From contig JAIOJX010000025.1 of NCBI GenBank assembly GCA_022376925.1, forward strand, positions 99,227,608-99,291,607: a stretch of 64,000 nucleotides of DNA, given 5' to 3'. Every line of letters starts with the position of its first letter. Position 1 is the first letter of the stretch. Both the position numbers and the translations under genes were made by a program. Under the pieces are notes generated by a model. The model was given only the letters and a program-made list of their open reading frames with translations, did not search any database and was not told the origin of the DNA. The stretch is from Tragulus kanchil (taxonomy: Eukaryota; Chordata; Mammalia; Artiodactyla; Tragulidae). This document shows positions 51,557 through 63,806 of the stretch, piece by piece.

Positions 51557-51936
51557 CTCAAGTGCTAAGAAGATAGCAGTCATTCAGTGAATGATACCTT
51601 AATCATTGAAGCCTTCATGTAGGAGGTAATGTGAGATAGGCCTTGAAGTATGATTAGTGATTATAATTACAAAGATGAGAAAGAACTTTCAGAAGTAATA
51701 AACATTGCCAGCATAGATAACAAGAATGGAAATCCAAAGTACTGCCGAACAGGAATTCAGTTTGACAGGTATTTGGTGCCTGGGAGACCTCAGGGTGGAA
51801 AAAAGAAACATTGGAAAGATAGGTTGGAGCTAATTCATGGAGGAGCTTGATAGTATGAGAATTGAAATATTTCTTTGGAATGTGTTTGAACACAGGAGTT
51901 GGAATCTCCCAGAAAATTAATCTGACAGCTATGTGC

Positions 51937-52158
51937 CAGTGTACTAAGTCCCTTCAGTCTTGTCCAATTCCTTGTGACCCTATGGACTATAGCCCACCAA
52001 GCTCCTCTGTCCATGGGATTCTCTAGGCAAGAAGACTGGAGTTGGTTGATGTACCCTCCTTCAGGGGATCTCCTTGACCTATGGATCGAATGTGCTTCTT
52101 CTATGCCTCCTGCATTGGCAGGCAGCTTCTTTACCTGTGGCACCTCCTGGGAAGTCCA
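51937..52158 (-). mobile_element. Bov-tA SINE, third of three
   Basis: Minus-strand element ending cacctcctgggaagtcc; its right half differs clearly from the other two. Confidence 0.92.
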
Positions 52159-52485
52159 TGCACCAGTGGTTTGGTGAAAGGAGAGAAATCCAGGCTTGAG
52201 GCCACTTGGGAGACTATTGTGTTGGTCAAGGGGAGACGTGATGAGAAAAGGAGCTAGGAAGTAATAGTAAGAATAATGATGTGGAAGCACATGTGATAGC
52301 TAATACAGAAGCAGAAGTAATAGCCTTTGGCATTTGATAAGATGAGAGAAAAATAGGGAAAAAATTACCTAGAGATGATGCAAGAATTTTTAAGTATGAG
52401 GGATGTGGAGATGGTGGTTATTACATTGTGTATAAGAAACTGAGGAGCAATACCAAACCTGGGAGGGAAGATGATTATGAGCAAA

Positions 52486-52794
52486 ATTTTTTTTTTTGGC
52501 GGGGCGGGGGTGCGGGTTGAGGAGGGAGGCGGGCGGGCCAATTCTATTCGTCTTTCATTTATCTGTTTTCATCCATCTTTGTTCTTTTGGCCCGTGTGGG
52601 CCTCCCATCGCAGTGGCCTCTGTTGTTGTTGAGAACCGGCTCTGGGCACATGTGCTCCAGAGCTCCAGCTAGGTAATTGGACACATCGGTCCAGTCGCTC
52701 TGCAGCACATGGGATCTTCCCTAGCCAGGGATCGAACCAGTGCCCCTTGCACTGCAAGGCGGTGTCCTTACCCACTGGACCACCAGGGAAGCCC
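52486..52794 (-). mobile_element. CHR-type SINE with G-rich tail and target-site duplication
   Basis: Minus-strand element, T-run then G-rich segment, ttggcccgtgtgggcctccc, ccagggatcgaaccagtg, ggaccaccagggaagccc. tatgagcaaa flanks it near 52476-52486 and 52795-52804. Confidence 0.92.
52498..52539 (+). other. Potential G-quadruplex in the CHR SINE tail
   Basis: Six G-runs of three or more in about 40 bp (gggg, ggggg, ggg, ggg, ggg, ggg) with loops of up to seven bases. Homologous to the C-rich segment at 6865-6906. Confidence 0.65.
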
Positions 52795-54127
52795 TATGAG
52801 CAAATTTTTGAAATACTGAGGTTCCAGTAGGGTATTTAGAGGCACAGCAATAATACAGACTCTAATAATTTGGAACAAGACAGGATTTGAGAGAAAGATT
52901 TTGGAGTACTTAATATTATAAAAAACAAAATAGATGGTTAAAATCATTAAATGACAACAGAACGGAGGAAAATAGAAGAGAAGCCTGAGGGAGCTAAAAA
53001 CCACAGATGGTCACAGTAGATAAGGGAGGAAGGTGTTTCTAGGAAAAGCGATCTGCAGAAACAAATACTCCAGCTGGTGAACCAAGGAGAAATCAGAGAA
53101 CAAGACTTAGAACTTGACCACGTTGTTCTTAATAGAACAATATGATTCAAGATAGAATGATAGGTAAGTAAGCTGCTTTTCAAAGTATTATGAAAGATCG
53201 AGGTGATAAATAGTGGAGAGAGCAGATACGGAAAAGTTTGAAGAATCTGGCTGAGAAGGGATTTTTTTGTCAAGACAACTGCCACTGCAAAGGGCAGACT
53301 TGTATTTATTTTTGAAATATAGAAACCTGCAGTCCTTGAAGAGTCAGAGAAAAATGGGTTAGAGAGTCACACAACTGTGACTGTTAAGATACGTGTGGGA
53401 GCAAGATTGTTCTGGACCCAGGGGCGAATTGGGCAAACCCTGGCTATAGAAAAGGAGACAAAAAACTGTTGCTGATTGCCAAAGAGGACTGAGTTGAAGA
53501 CATAACAGACTGAAAGAAATAGGAGATACTTCAAATAGTTTATCTCGTGTATTCTATTTTTTGTCATAGAGTTTTTCTTGCATTTTGCATGATCTATAGA
53601 TTTTTGTATGATGGTGGAATTTAGTAGCATAAAAGTTACACTAAATAATATGTCCCATTGAGTTTACCTATGTTGAGGAGATGGTATATCAGATAAAGCT
53701 ATAATAAGTTTATAAGTAGAAATGGAAACGTATGTGAAGCTCTAGGTAAATTTTACTTCTCTGATTATTACATTATCAGCTCTGTCAGTAGAGTGTCTGG
53801 TCATAAATCCTATTGATCTTCAACTCCAACAAAATACACCATTATTATTTATATTTTATTACTCTTTTATTTTTTATTAAAGAATCATTAAGATTCATAA
53901 AATGTAGGAATGAAGCTGAGCAACAGCTTCTTTAAAAGTTTTTCTAAATTCCATATTTTTAATACACAAAGTGAACAGCATAACTTCCTCTATATTCTCA
54001 TATAATGTTTTCAATCTGCATTTTTACCATAAATTATCAGTGTAATTTCTTTTTTGCAAGTTAATAGGTATCTCCAACTCCTTGAAAACTGACCACTTCA
54101 TCTTGCTAGTTTAGAAAAGGCCAGTCT

Positions 54128-54240
54128 AGGGGCTTCCCTGGTGGCCCAGTGGTTAGGAGTCTGTGCTTCTGTGCAAAGGCGCATGGGTAGGATCCCACAT
54201 GCTGCATGGTAAGCACCTCCCACCCTAAAAAAGAGAAAAT
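54128..54240 (+). mobile_element. CHR-type SINE fragment
   Basis: ggggcttccctggtggccc, gcatgggtaggatcccacatg; truncated after the head. Confidence 0.7.
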
Positions 54241-54481
54241 GGACCAGGCTCCAAGAAATTTAGAAATCTTGTAAAAAAAGAAAAAGTTCTTCAATTGTGA
54301 AGTGACTAAACTGGACTCAACCTTAGATTTATTTGACTCCAAAACCCATGTTCCATCTTCCATCCAACTGCCAAAGAAAGATAAATGTGGCTTAACTTGT
54401 TGGAATATTGTTAAAGGGATGATTGAAAAAAATCAGGATATCAGACATCAAAAGAAATGGGACACTTTAAGACATTTACAT

Positions 54482-54562
54482 GGGCTTCGCTGGTGGTCCA
54501 GTGGGTAAGGACACCGCCTTGCAGTGCAGGGGGCGCTGGTTCAATCCCTGGCCTGGCAGGAT
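54482..54562 (+). mobile_element. CHR-type SINE, truncated
   Basis: gggcttcgctggtggtcca, gacaccgccttgcagtgcag, gttcaatccctggcctgg, then unrelated sequence. Confidence 0.85.
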
Positions 54563-54697
54563 ACATATATCTTAATTCTCTGATATCATTAGTTGCTATT
54601 GAATGAAATAATGAAATGATAATCTTTGTAAAGTAATTCATTTTTACTAAGAATGTGCATTCATGATGAGAAAATTATTTACACCTATTTCCCTCAA

Positions 54698-55345
54698 TTT
54701 GCTTCCTTTTTTCCAATTTTACTGTGGAATAACTGACACAGTTGTATATATTTAAAAGCTGCATCATGATCATTTGAGATATTTATTCATTGTGAAATGA
54801 TTACCAAATTCAAGATAATTGACACATTCACCACCTCAAATTGTTAACTCTTTTTGTGTGTGGTGAGAATGCTTAAGTTCTCCTTTAAGAAATTTTCAAG
54901 TGTACAGTATTTGAAGTATATTAACTATAGTCACCATGCTGTTTACTAGACCCTGAGAACTTACTCTTATAACTGAAAATGTGTACCTATTGACATAGAT
55001 CTCCCCAACCACGAGCCTCTACCAATCACTATTCTATTTTATAAAGTCAGCTTTTTTGGCGGGCAGGGGCAGCATGTAAGTGGTAACATACAGTGTTTGT
55101 ACTTACTTGTTTGGCTTACTTTTCTAAGCATACACTCTCCAGGTTCATCCATGTTGTCTCAAATGACAGCATTTCCTTCCTTCTGTTGACATATAATATT
55201 CCACTGTATACATACCACAATTTATTTATCCATTCATCCGCCATAGTACATTTAGGTTGTTCCCATACCTTGACAATTGTGCAGTCTCAATATGGAGATA
55301 CAAATACTAGTAGTGATCACAATGTTATCTGAACTTTAGGGGAAA
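54698..55345 (-). mobile_element. Antisense L1 3' end (old mammalian L1)
   Basis: On + it reads ttactgtggaataactgac, taactatagtcaccatgc, acatataatattccactg, caatttatttatccattc: the inverted 3' UTR and ORF2 end of an L1M. The last 200 bp recur at 56215-56413 because of the local duplication. Confidence 0.8.
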
Positions 55346-57252
55346 GATTACGAATGACTTGGACAGTAATTCAGAGCAGGCATCAGGGAGAAGGCTAGTT
55401 TCTGGCTATTCACTGAGTTATACTGTTAAAGGTAATTTGCATAATGTTTTTGAAACTAAAATGATTACCAAACAGGAGACTTAGTTCAGTGCCTAACTCG
55501 TATTAAGCATACAGAAGATTTTAGTTATTAAGTGAAAAACAAAGCAGCAAAACTTCCATTTGTCTTTCTTGGATTGTGAAAAAAAGATTATATATGAAAA
55601 CTAATTATTACTGACATTATGAATATGTACTCTGTCACCCTGAAATCGGTGAGCAGTGAGTCTTAGCCCATTTTCCCTTTAAATCTAAATTATGTGATTC
55701 TGTGTATTGAATATACTTTTGTTTTCATTTGAGTATGTGTCCATATAAATACATAAATTTTCAACACCCAGTCAGAAGGTCATTTCCTGAAATATGAGGT
55801 CAATAGGAGCTCAAATACACACATTTCTGTCTTGCTTTAAATGGTTAAAGACCAAATGGAAAAAGAGTTATTTTTGTTATGAAAACATCAATTAAATTTA
55901 CACTGAGGGAAATATATCCAGAATGACATCACGAGAAATAAAATAAGATTAAGGAAATGAACAATTTTCAGGGAAAAATCATCCCAAGATAGGGATTATT
56001 GATAATCAATTAGGATGGACACAGTCTTAAGACAAAAACGCCAGATATATGTGAAGTATATCCCTCTAGAGGCCAATATTCACTCAGCTGTTAAAGATAT
56101 TTGTTAAACTTAAAAAGTTCTGGTAGCCACAATTACATAACAGCAACAATATTCTAGTCTAAAATAATCTTGGGTCATTTTATGGGTTAGGGCCAAAAAA
56201 AATACATATCTATACCATGTTGTCTCAAATGACAGCATTTCCTTCCTTCTGTTGACATATAATATTCCACTGTATACATACCACAATTTATTTATCCATT
56301 CATCCGCCATAGTACATTTAGGTTGTTCCCATACCTTGACAATTGTGCAGTCTCAATATGGAGATACAAATACTAGTAGTGATCACAATGTTATCTGAAC
56401 TTTAGGGGAAAGATTACGAATGACTTGGACAGTAATTCAGAGCAGGCATCAGGGAGAAGGCTAGTTTCTGGCTATTCACTGAGTTATACTGTTAAAGGTA
56501 ATTTGCATAATGTTTTTGAAACTAAAATGATTACCAAACAGGAGACTTAGTTCAGTGCCTAACTCGTATTAAGCATACAGAAGATTTTAGTTATTAAGTG
56601 AAAAACAAAGCAGCAAAACTTCCATTTGTCTTTCTTGGATTGTGAAAAAAAGATTATATATGAAAACTAATTATTACTGACATTATGAATATGTACTCTG
56701 TCACCCTGAAATCGGTGAGCAGTGAGTCTTAGCCCATTTTTCCCTTTAAATCTAAATTATGTGATTCTGTGTATTGAATATACTTTTGTTTTCATTTGAG
56801 TATGTGTCCATATAAATACATAAATTTTCAACACCCAGTCAGAAGGTCATTTCCTGAAATATGAGGTCAATAGGAGCTCAAATACACACATTTCTGTCTT
56901 GCTTTAAATGGTTAAAGACCAAATGGAAAAAGAGTTATTTTTGTTATGAAAACATCAATTAAATTTACACTGAGGGAAATATATCCAGAATGACATCACG
57001 AGAAATAAAATAAGATTAAGGAAATGAACAATTTTCAGGGAAAAATCATCCCAAGATAGGGATTATTGATAATCAATTAGGATGGACACAGTCTTAAGAC
57101 AAAAACGCCAGATATATGTGAAGTATATCCCTCTAGAGGCCAATATTCACTCAGCTGTTAAAGATATTTGTTAAACTTAAAAAGTTCTGGTAGCCACAAT
57201 TACATAACAGCAACAATATTCTAGTCTAAAATAATCTTGGGTCATTTTATGG
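55149..57252. repeat. Direct duplication of 1.04 kb, starting in an L1 tail
   Basis: Copy A 55149-56185 and copy B 56215-57252 (offset 1066), with 29 unmatched bases between. One homopolymer difference near 56740. Confidence 0.94.
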
Positions 57253-59224
57253 AGAGACATATAAAAGATTTCAGTGGTGTTCATTTACTGTTAAAGTTAG
57301 AAGTAGTATTCGAAAAATATAAAGTAGTTACTTTAGAATTATTATGTAACCAGCAAGAGGATCTTTGATGTCAAAGTAATATCACTACTTCCTCTTTTAC
57401 AAATGCAAGGCTGATATTACCTATGATGAGAAGGTTTTTTTGCTCTGAGCTGTCCATGACTCAGAAGCTTAAGTCTTTCTGCAACCCCAGCCTTCACCCC
57501 ATTAAATCTGTTCTGTTCTTTGGCAGCTGTTTTTGCCATTTACTTTAAGAGCAGATGGGGAAAATGCAAAGAACTGTCAGTTTTATTGCCATGTATAATC
57601 AGCATCTGGGCTGTATATGACAGAAACAATCAATCCAAATTCATACTTTACTGGTGGTGGAAAACCTTTTTTGAGTTTCTCAGAGTTTTCAAATTAGAGT
57701 AAGTGCCCTATTTTAATCACGTTGATCATGGAAATAGAAACCATTTGTATTTTTTTCAACCTCTATGGGAATGATGCATGAGTATAGGTGTCTAATATAC
57801 AGTTACGAAATATCTGAAAAACTGTCTTGCTTATTTGTTTAAAAATGTGTTTTGGAACCATAAATATTTATTTCACATTAGAGATCAAGTCATGTATCAT
57901 AATCTGTATGTGTATAACTAATATTTGCTATAGAAAGTATATAATACCACATGTTGTATGTTACATATGTATGCATATGTATATATATACTCATTTTTAC
58001 TTTTTGTACTACTTTTTGAGCTGGAGAAACACACCATATATTTTTTTGCATCTCATAATTTATACCCAAACATTTATAGTAGGATTTGTTTTCATATTTT
58101 CTGAAAGAGAAACTGAGATACAGTGAAACTAACAGAAACTTTTGCCAATTAATCAATTAGGATGGACACAGTCTTAAGACAAACGCCAGATATATGTGAA
58201 GTATATCCCTCTAGAGGCCAATATTCACTCAGCTGTTAAAGATATTTGTTAAACTTAAAAAGTTCTGGTAGCCACAATTACATAACAGCAACAATATTCT
58301 AGTCTAAAATAATCTTGGGTCATTTTATGGAGAGACATATAAAAGATTTCAGTGGTGTTCATTTACTGTTAAAGTTAGAAGTAGTATTCGAAAAATATAA
58401 AGTAGTTACTTTAGAATTATTATGTAACCAGCAAGAGGATCTTTGATGTCAAAGTAATATCACTACTTCCTCTTTTACAAATGCAAGGCTGATATTACCT
58501 ATGATGAGAAGGTTTTTTTGCTCTGAGCTGTCCATGACTCAGAAGCTTAAGTCTTTCTGCAACCCCAGCCTTCACCCCATTAAATCTGTTCTGTTCTTTG
58601 GCAGCTGTTTTTGCCATTTACTTTAAGAGCAGATGGGGAAAATGCAAAGAACTGTCAGTTTTATTGCCATGTATAATCAGCATCTGGGCTGTATATGACA
58701 GAAACAATCAATCCAAATTCATACTTTACTGGTGGTGGAAAACCTTTTTTGAGTTTCTCAGAGTTTTCAAATTAGAGTAAGTGCCCTATTTTAATCACGT
58801 TGATCATGGAAATAGAAACCATTTGTATTTTTTTCAACCTCTATGGGAATGATGCATGAGTATAGGTGTCTAATATACAGTTACGAAATATCTGAAAAAC
58901 TGTCTTGCTTATTTGTTTAAAAATGTGTTTTGGAACCATAAATATTTATTTCACATTAGAGATCAAGTCATGTATCATAATCTGTATGTGTATAACTAAT
59001 ATTTGCTATAGAAAGTATATAATACCACATGTTGTATGTTACATATGTATGCATATGTATATATATACTCATTTTTACTTTTTGTACTACTTTTTGAGCT
59101 GGAGAAACACACCATATATTTTTTTGCATCTCATAATTTATACCCAAACATTTATAGTAGGATTTGTTTTCATATTTTTCTGAAAGAGAAACTGAGATAC
59201 AGTGAAACTAACAGAAACTTTTGC
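57071..59224. repeat. Direct duplication of 1.08 kb
   Basis: Copy A 57071 to about 58146 and copy B 58151 to about 59224 (offset 1080). The first 180 bp of the unit also belong to the preceding duplication, so that part is present three times (from about 56004, 57071 and 58151). Confidence 0.94.
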
Positions 59225-61060
59225 TAATCAGTGGCAGATTCTAAATTTAATCCAAGCTTATATAAAGCTTATCCTTTTACTCACCGAACTACATATTTTT
59301 ATCTTTATATCTGTGTATATGCAAAACATAAATACCTCTTGGGGAGAGCCATTTCAGATTTGGCATATGGATGTTATTTTATTTAGTTTGTCAAAATAAA
59401 TCATTGAAACTAATGCCTGCATATTGAACATTAGTGAGCTGAAAGAGCCATTTTAAATAAACTAATCGTGTTTAATATAGTGTAAATATCTTTAGCACTA
59501 GTTGGAAATTTTAATCACCCAATTACACTGTTTGTTCTACACTTCCTGTTGTAAGATCTGCTCATTTATAAATATGGTAGAGTATTGATATGCCACAAAG
59601 CTCAGCTATGCCTGCACATAATTTCCATGTTCAGAGTGTCACAGTATTACAGCAGAAAGTTTTACTGATAATTTCCCATTTTCTACTGTCTTTGAAAAAG
59701 GCACCAGAAAGTAATGCATATTGGTAAATGATCATTCTTTAAGAACTCTAAATGTATAAGGACACGTTTATTTATATTTTTTTGAAAAAAGCAGTAATTA
59801 GTGAGCAAGAGAAAAAGACTTATAGGAATGTGGAGGAAAGGTCTTCATTGGTAAGCATGCTTGTGAATATTTTGATTGGAGCAGTTAGAAAACTGTTGTT
59901 CTACTTACAATTAAACTTATAAATAAAATTTCCTAATGATTTTAGCAGGAATTTGTAACAACAGACTGCTTTCAGATATACATACACACAGTGATGAAAT
60001 GTTTATTTCACATTAGAGATCAAGTCATGTATCATAATCTGTATGTGTATAACTAATATTTGCTATAGAAAGTATATAATACCACATGTTGTATGTTACA
60101 TATGTATGCATATGTATATATATACTCATTTTTACTTTTTGTACTACTTTTTGAGCTGGAGAAACACACCATATATTTTTTTGCATCTCATAATTTATAC
60201 CCAAACATTTATAGTAGGATTTGTTTTCATATTTTTCTGAAAGAGAAACTGAGATACAGTGAAACTAACAGAAACTTTTGCTAATCAGTGGCAGATTCTA
60301 AATTTAATCCAAGCTTATATAAAGCTTATCCTTTTACTCACCGAACTACATATTTTTATCTTTATATCTGTGTATATGCAAAACATAAATACCTCTTGGG
60401 GAGAGCCATTTCAGATTTGGCATATGGATGTTATTTTATTTAGTTTGTCAAAATAAATCATTGAAACTAATGCCTGCATATTGAACATTAGTGAGCTGAA
60501 AGAGCCATTTTAAATAAACTAATCGTGTTTAATATAGTGTAAATATCTTTAGCACTAGTTGGAAATTTTAATCACCCAATTACACTGTTTGTTCTACACT
60601 TCCTGTTGTAAGATCTGCTCATTTATAAATATGGTAGAGTATTGATATGCCACAAAGCTCAGCTATGCCTGCACATAATTTCCATGTTCAGAGTGTCACA
60701 GTATTACAGCAGAAAGTTTTACTGATAATTTCCCATTTTCTACTGTCTTTGAAAAAGGCACCAGAAAGTAATGCATATTGGTAAATGATCATTCTTTAAG
60801 AACTCTAAATGTATAAGGACACGTTTATTTATATTTTTTTGAAAAAAGCAGTAATTAGTGAGCAAGAGAAAAAGACTTATAGGAATGTGGAGGAAAGGTC
60901 TTCATTGGTAAGCATGCTTGTGAATATTTTGATTGGAGCAGTTAGAAAACTGTTGTTCTACTTACAATTAAACTTATAAATAAAATTTCCTAATGATTTT
61001 AGCAGGAATTTGTAACAACAGACTGCTTTCAGATATACATACACACAGTGATGAAATGTT
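58945..61060. repeat. Direct duplication of 1.057 kb
   Basis: Copies at about 58945-60001 and 60002-61060, abutting. The first 280 bp also occur from about 57865, so three copies exist. Confidence 0.94.
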
Positions 61061-61822
61061 TGGACTTATTCACATACATTCTATGGAGAAAAACTTTCTG
61101 GTTCCAAAGACTTCTTTTATCATATGAGCTTTGTAAAATTTTTGACCTCTCCTGTTCAGTTTTCTAAATCTATTTTTACTTTGAAATTCAAAATATTGAA
61201 TTTTCTTTTTATAAAGGACTAGCATCTGCAAGGCTTTGAATTATGGCGGATTTTATCAACAGCATGCAAATATATCTCAGCCATTACACTATCTGTTTTT
61301 GTAATCCTGGAATGTTTTTAATTAGATTCTTCCTGGAACCATGGATTTAAATTTGTACACTATAAAATTCAGCAGATTCTCTGTTATTAAAGTAGAAGAT
61401 TAGAGGACAGAGAAGCAAATTTCATTTCCTTTTAACCTTCACCTGAAAACTCTAATATTTTTCTTCCTTACGTTTTATAATCTGGTCTTAATCTTTGCCC
61501 TCATTTTAGGAGCAAGGGCATTTTTTCAGATGTGTATTGATTGTAGTTTGTTGAATATATTAGGAAGCTCTTATAATAATACACATAACTTATTTATCCT
61601 AGAGACCTAAAAGCTTACAAAAAGTACATATTATTTTATTGTTTGTCTAGTGAAGACAAAAATAGACATTTTAAAGCATTTATAAATTTATTGGTTGAGA
61701 GCTGTCAGTGGTAGAACATTTCCCTGCATGAAAATCTGTCTCTGAATGAAGGAAGCAGTTATGTTGTGCCTTAATGGATTGCTAGACAGTGTCGTAAAAA
61801 CCAATCAGCTGCTGAGTCAATG

Positions 61823-63806
61823 TAAATAGCCATATAACCTTGTTTCAAATGCTTTTTTGGAACAAAGAAGTAAATAGGTAAATAAAAAGTCAAGCAAGTC
61901 CACTGCACATGCCATAGTTCGGCTTTCTGAACTATGTATGTGCTATAAATGAAACAGTTTACCATGTGAAAATGATTAAGCTATAGCACATTGCAATAAG
62001 GAATAATACATCCAGCATTGCTATGTTATGTTTGTTATTATTTTAGTATATAGTTAAATATTGTTTCATCGTGAATTATTTTTGTTGTATAACTTTTTAA
62101 GTTTGTTGTATAGAATTTGAGCATACATTTTCTAAGAAAAGGTAGCCTCACTTATGTCTTTTTGTATTGCTTACTTTAGCAGTAATAGTTATCAATGTAA
62201 TTAATTGCAGATTTGGCACAAACCAAACTACAATTTTAACTTGTAACTTAAAATATATAAAATATAAAATATAGTTGAATGCCATTAGAACAGTTAATGA
62301 TCATTATAACTATTCTAGGTTCAGAGACAAAATAGTAAATGAATTTTTAAATTTTTTATTTAAATTTGAAATTTTAAATTTCTAAGGATGTTTTTTAGTT
62401 ATAATAACTGATAAAATTAGTTTGGCTGCATTTGTAGTTAATAGTGACATTTCAGAATTCTCAGTACTGAATATCACCTTTTAAAAAAAATTTGCATTGA
62501 ACAAATCAGTTGGAAATGTAATAGTAAAATTAGACACTTTATTAATAAAATGTCCATGAGGCAATATATGTATTTATAGTTTTGATCACTAATGAATTCC
62601 AATTATACAATATTTCCCAGAGTAGTCAATAATATTTGCAGGCTGAATGCATGAATAGTTTCTGATTTCTTATTTTTAAGAAACTGAAATTGTATTTACA
62701 TAAAGTAATTGTATAAAATAGTTTTGCATGACTGTTAAAAGGAATATACTAGACACTAAGGATTTTTACTTTTTCACATCATCACATTATATTGAACAGT
62801 GAAACAGTTTAAACCATGTGAGACAATGATTAAATAACCATATAACCTTGTTTCAAATGCTTTTTTGGAACAAAGAAGTAAATAGGTAAATAAAAAGTCA
62901 AGCAAGTCCACTGCACATGCCATAGTTCGGCTTTCTGAACTATGTATGTGCTATAAATGAAACAGTTTACCATGTGAAAATGATTAAGCTATAGCACATT
63001 GCAATAAGGAATAATACATCCAGCATTGCTATGTTATGTTTGTTATTATTTTAGTATATAGTTAAATATTGTTTCATCGTGAATTATTTTTGTTGTATAA
63101 CTTTTTAAGTTTGTTGTATAGAATTTGAGCATACATTTTCTAAGAAAAGGTAGCCTCACTTATGTCTTTTTGTATTGCTTACTTTAGCAGTAATAGTTAT
63201 CAATGTAATTAATTGCAGATTTGGCACAAACCAAACTACAATTTTAACTTGTAACTTAAAATATATAAAATATAAAATATAGTTGAATGCCATTAGAACA
63301 GTTAATGATCATTATAACTATTCTAGGTTCAGAGACAAAATAGTAAATGAATTTTTAAATTTTTTATTTAAATTTGAAATTTTAAATTTCTAAGGATGTT
63401 TTTTAGTTATAATAACTGATAAAATTAGTTTGGCTGCATTTGTAGTTAATAGTGACATTTCAGAATTCTCAGTACTGAATATCACCTTTATAAAAAAAAA
63501 ATTTGCATTGAACAAATCAGTTGGAAATGTAATAGTAAAATTAGACACTTTATTAATAAAATGTCCATGAGGCAATATATGTATTTATAGTTTTGATCAC
63601 TAATGAATTCCAATTATACAATATTTCCCAGAGTAGTCAATAATATTTGCAGGCTGAATGCATGAATAGTTTCTGATTTCTTATTTTTAAGAAACTGAAA
63701 TTGTATTTACATAAAGTAATTGTATAAAATAGTTTTGCATGACTGTTAAAAGGAATATACTAGACACTAAGGATTTTTACTTTTTCACATCATCACATTA
63801 TATTGA
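61823..63806. repeat. Direct duplication of about 1.0 kb
   Basis: Copy A 61823-62795 and copy B 62831-63806 (offset 1008-1011). The 35 bp between the copies (62796-62830) align loosely to 61788-61822, the flank of copy A, with many indels: a degraded read of the same sequence. Confidence 0.94.

Larger units (their letters stand above)
50745..52158. repeat. 602-bp duplication flanked by three Bov-tA SINEs
   Basis: The 386-bp unique segment 50955-51340 recurs at 51557-51942. It is bordered by three minus-strand Bov-tA elements. The middle one matches the third in its left half and the first in its right half, the product expected from unequal crossing-over between flanking SINEs. Confidence 0.9.

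Noticed and set aside
57966..57993. Alternating tgtatgcatatgtatatat as a possible regulatory palindrome
   Set aside because: Ordinary AT/TG low-complexity sequence, repeated only because of the duplications.
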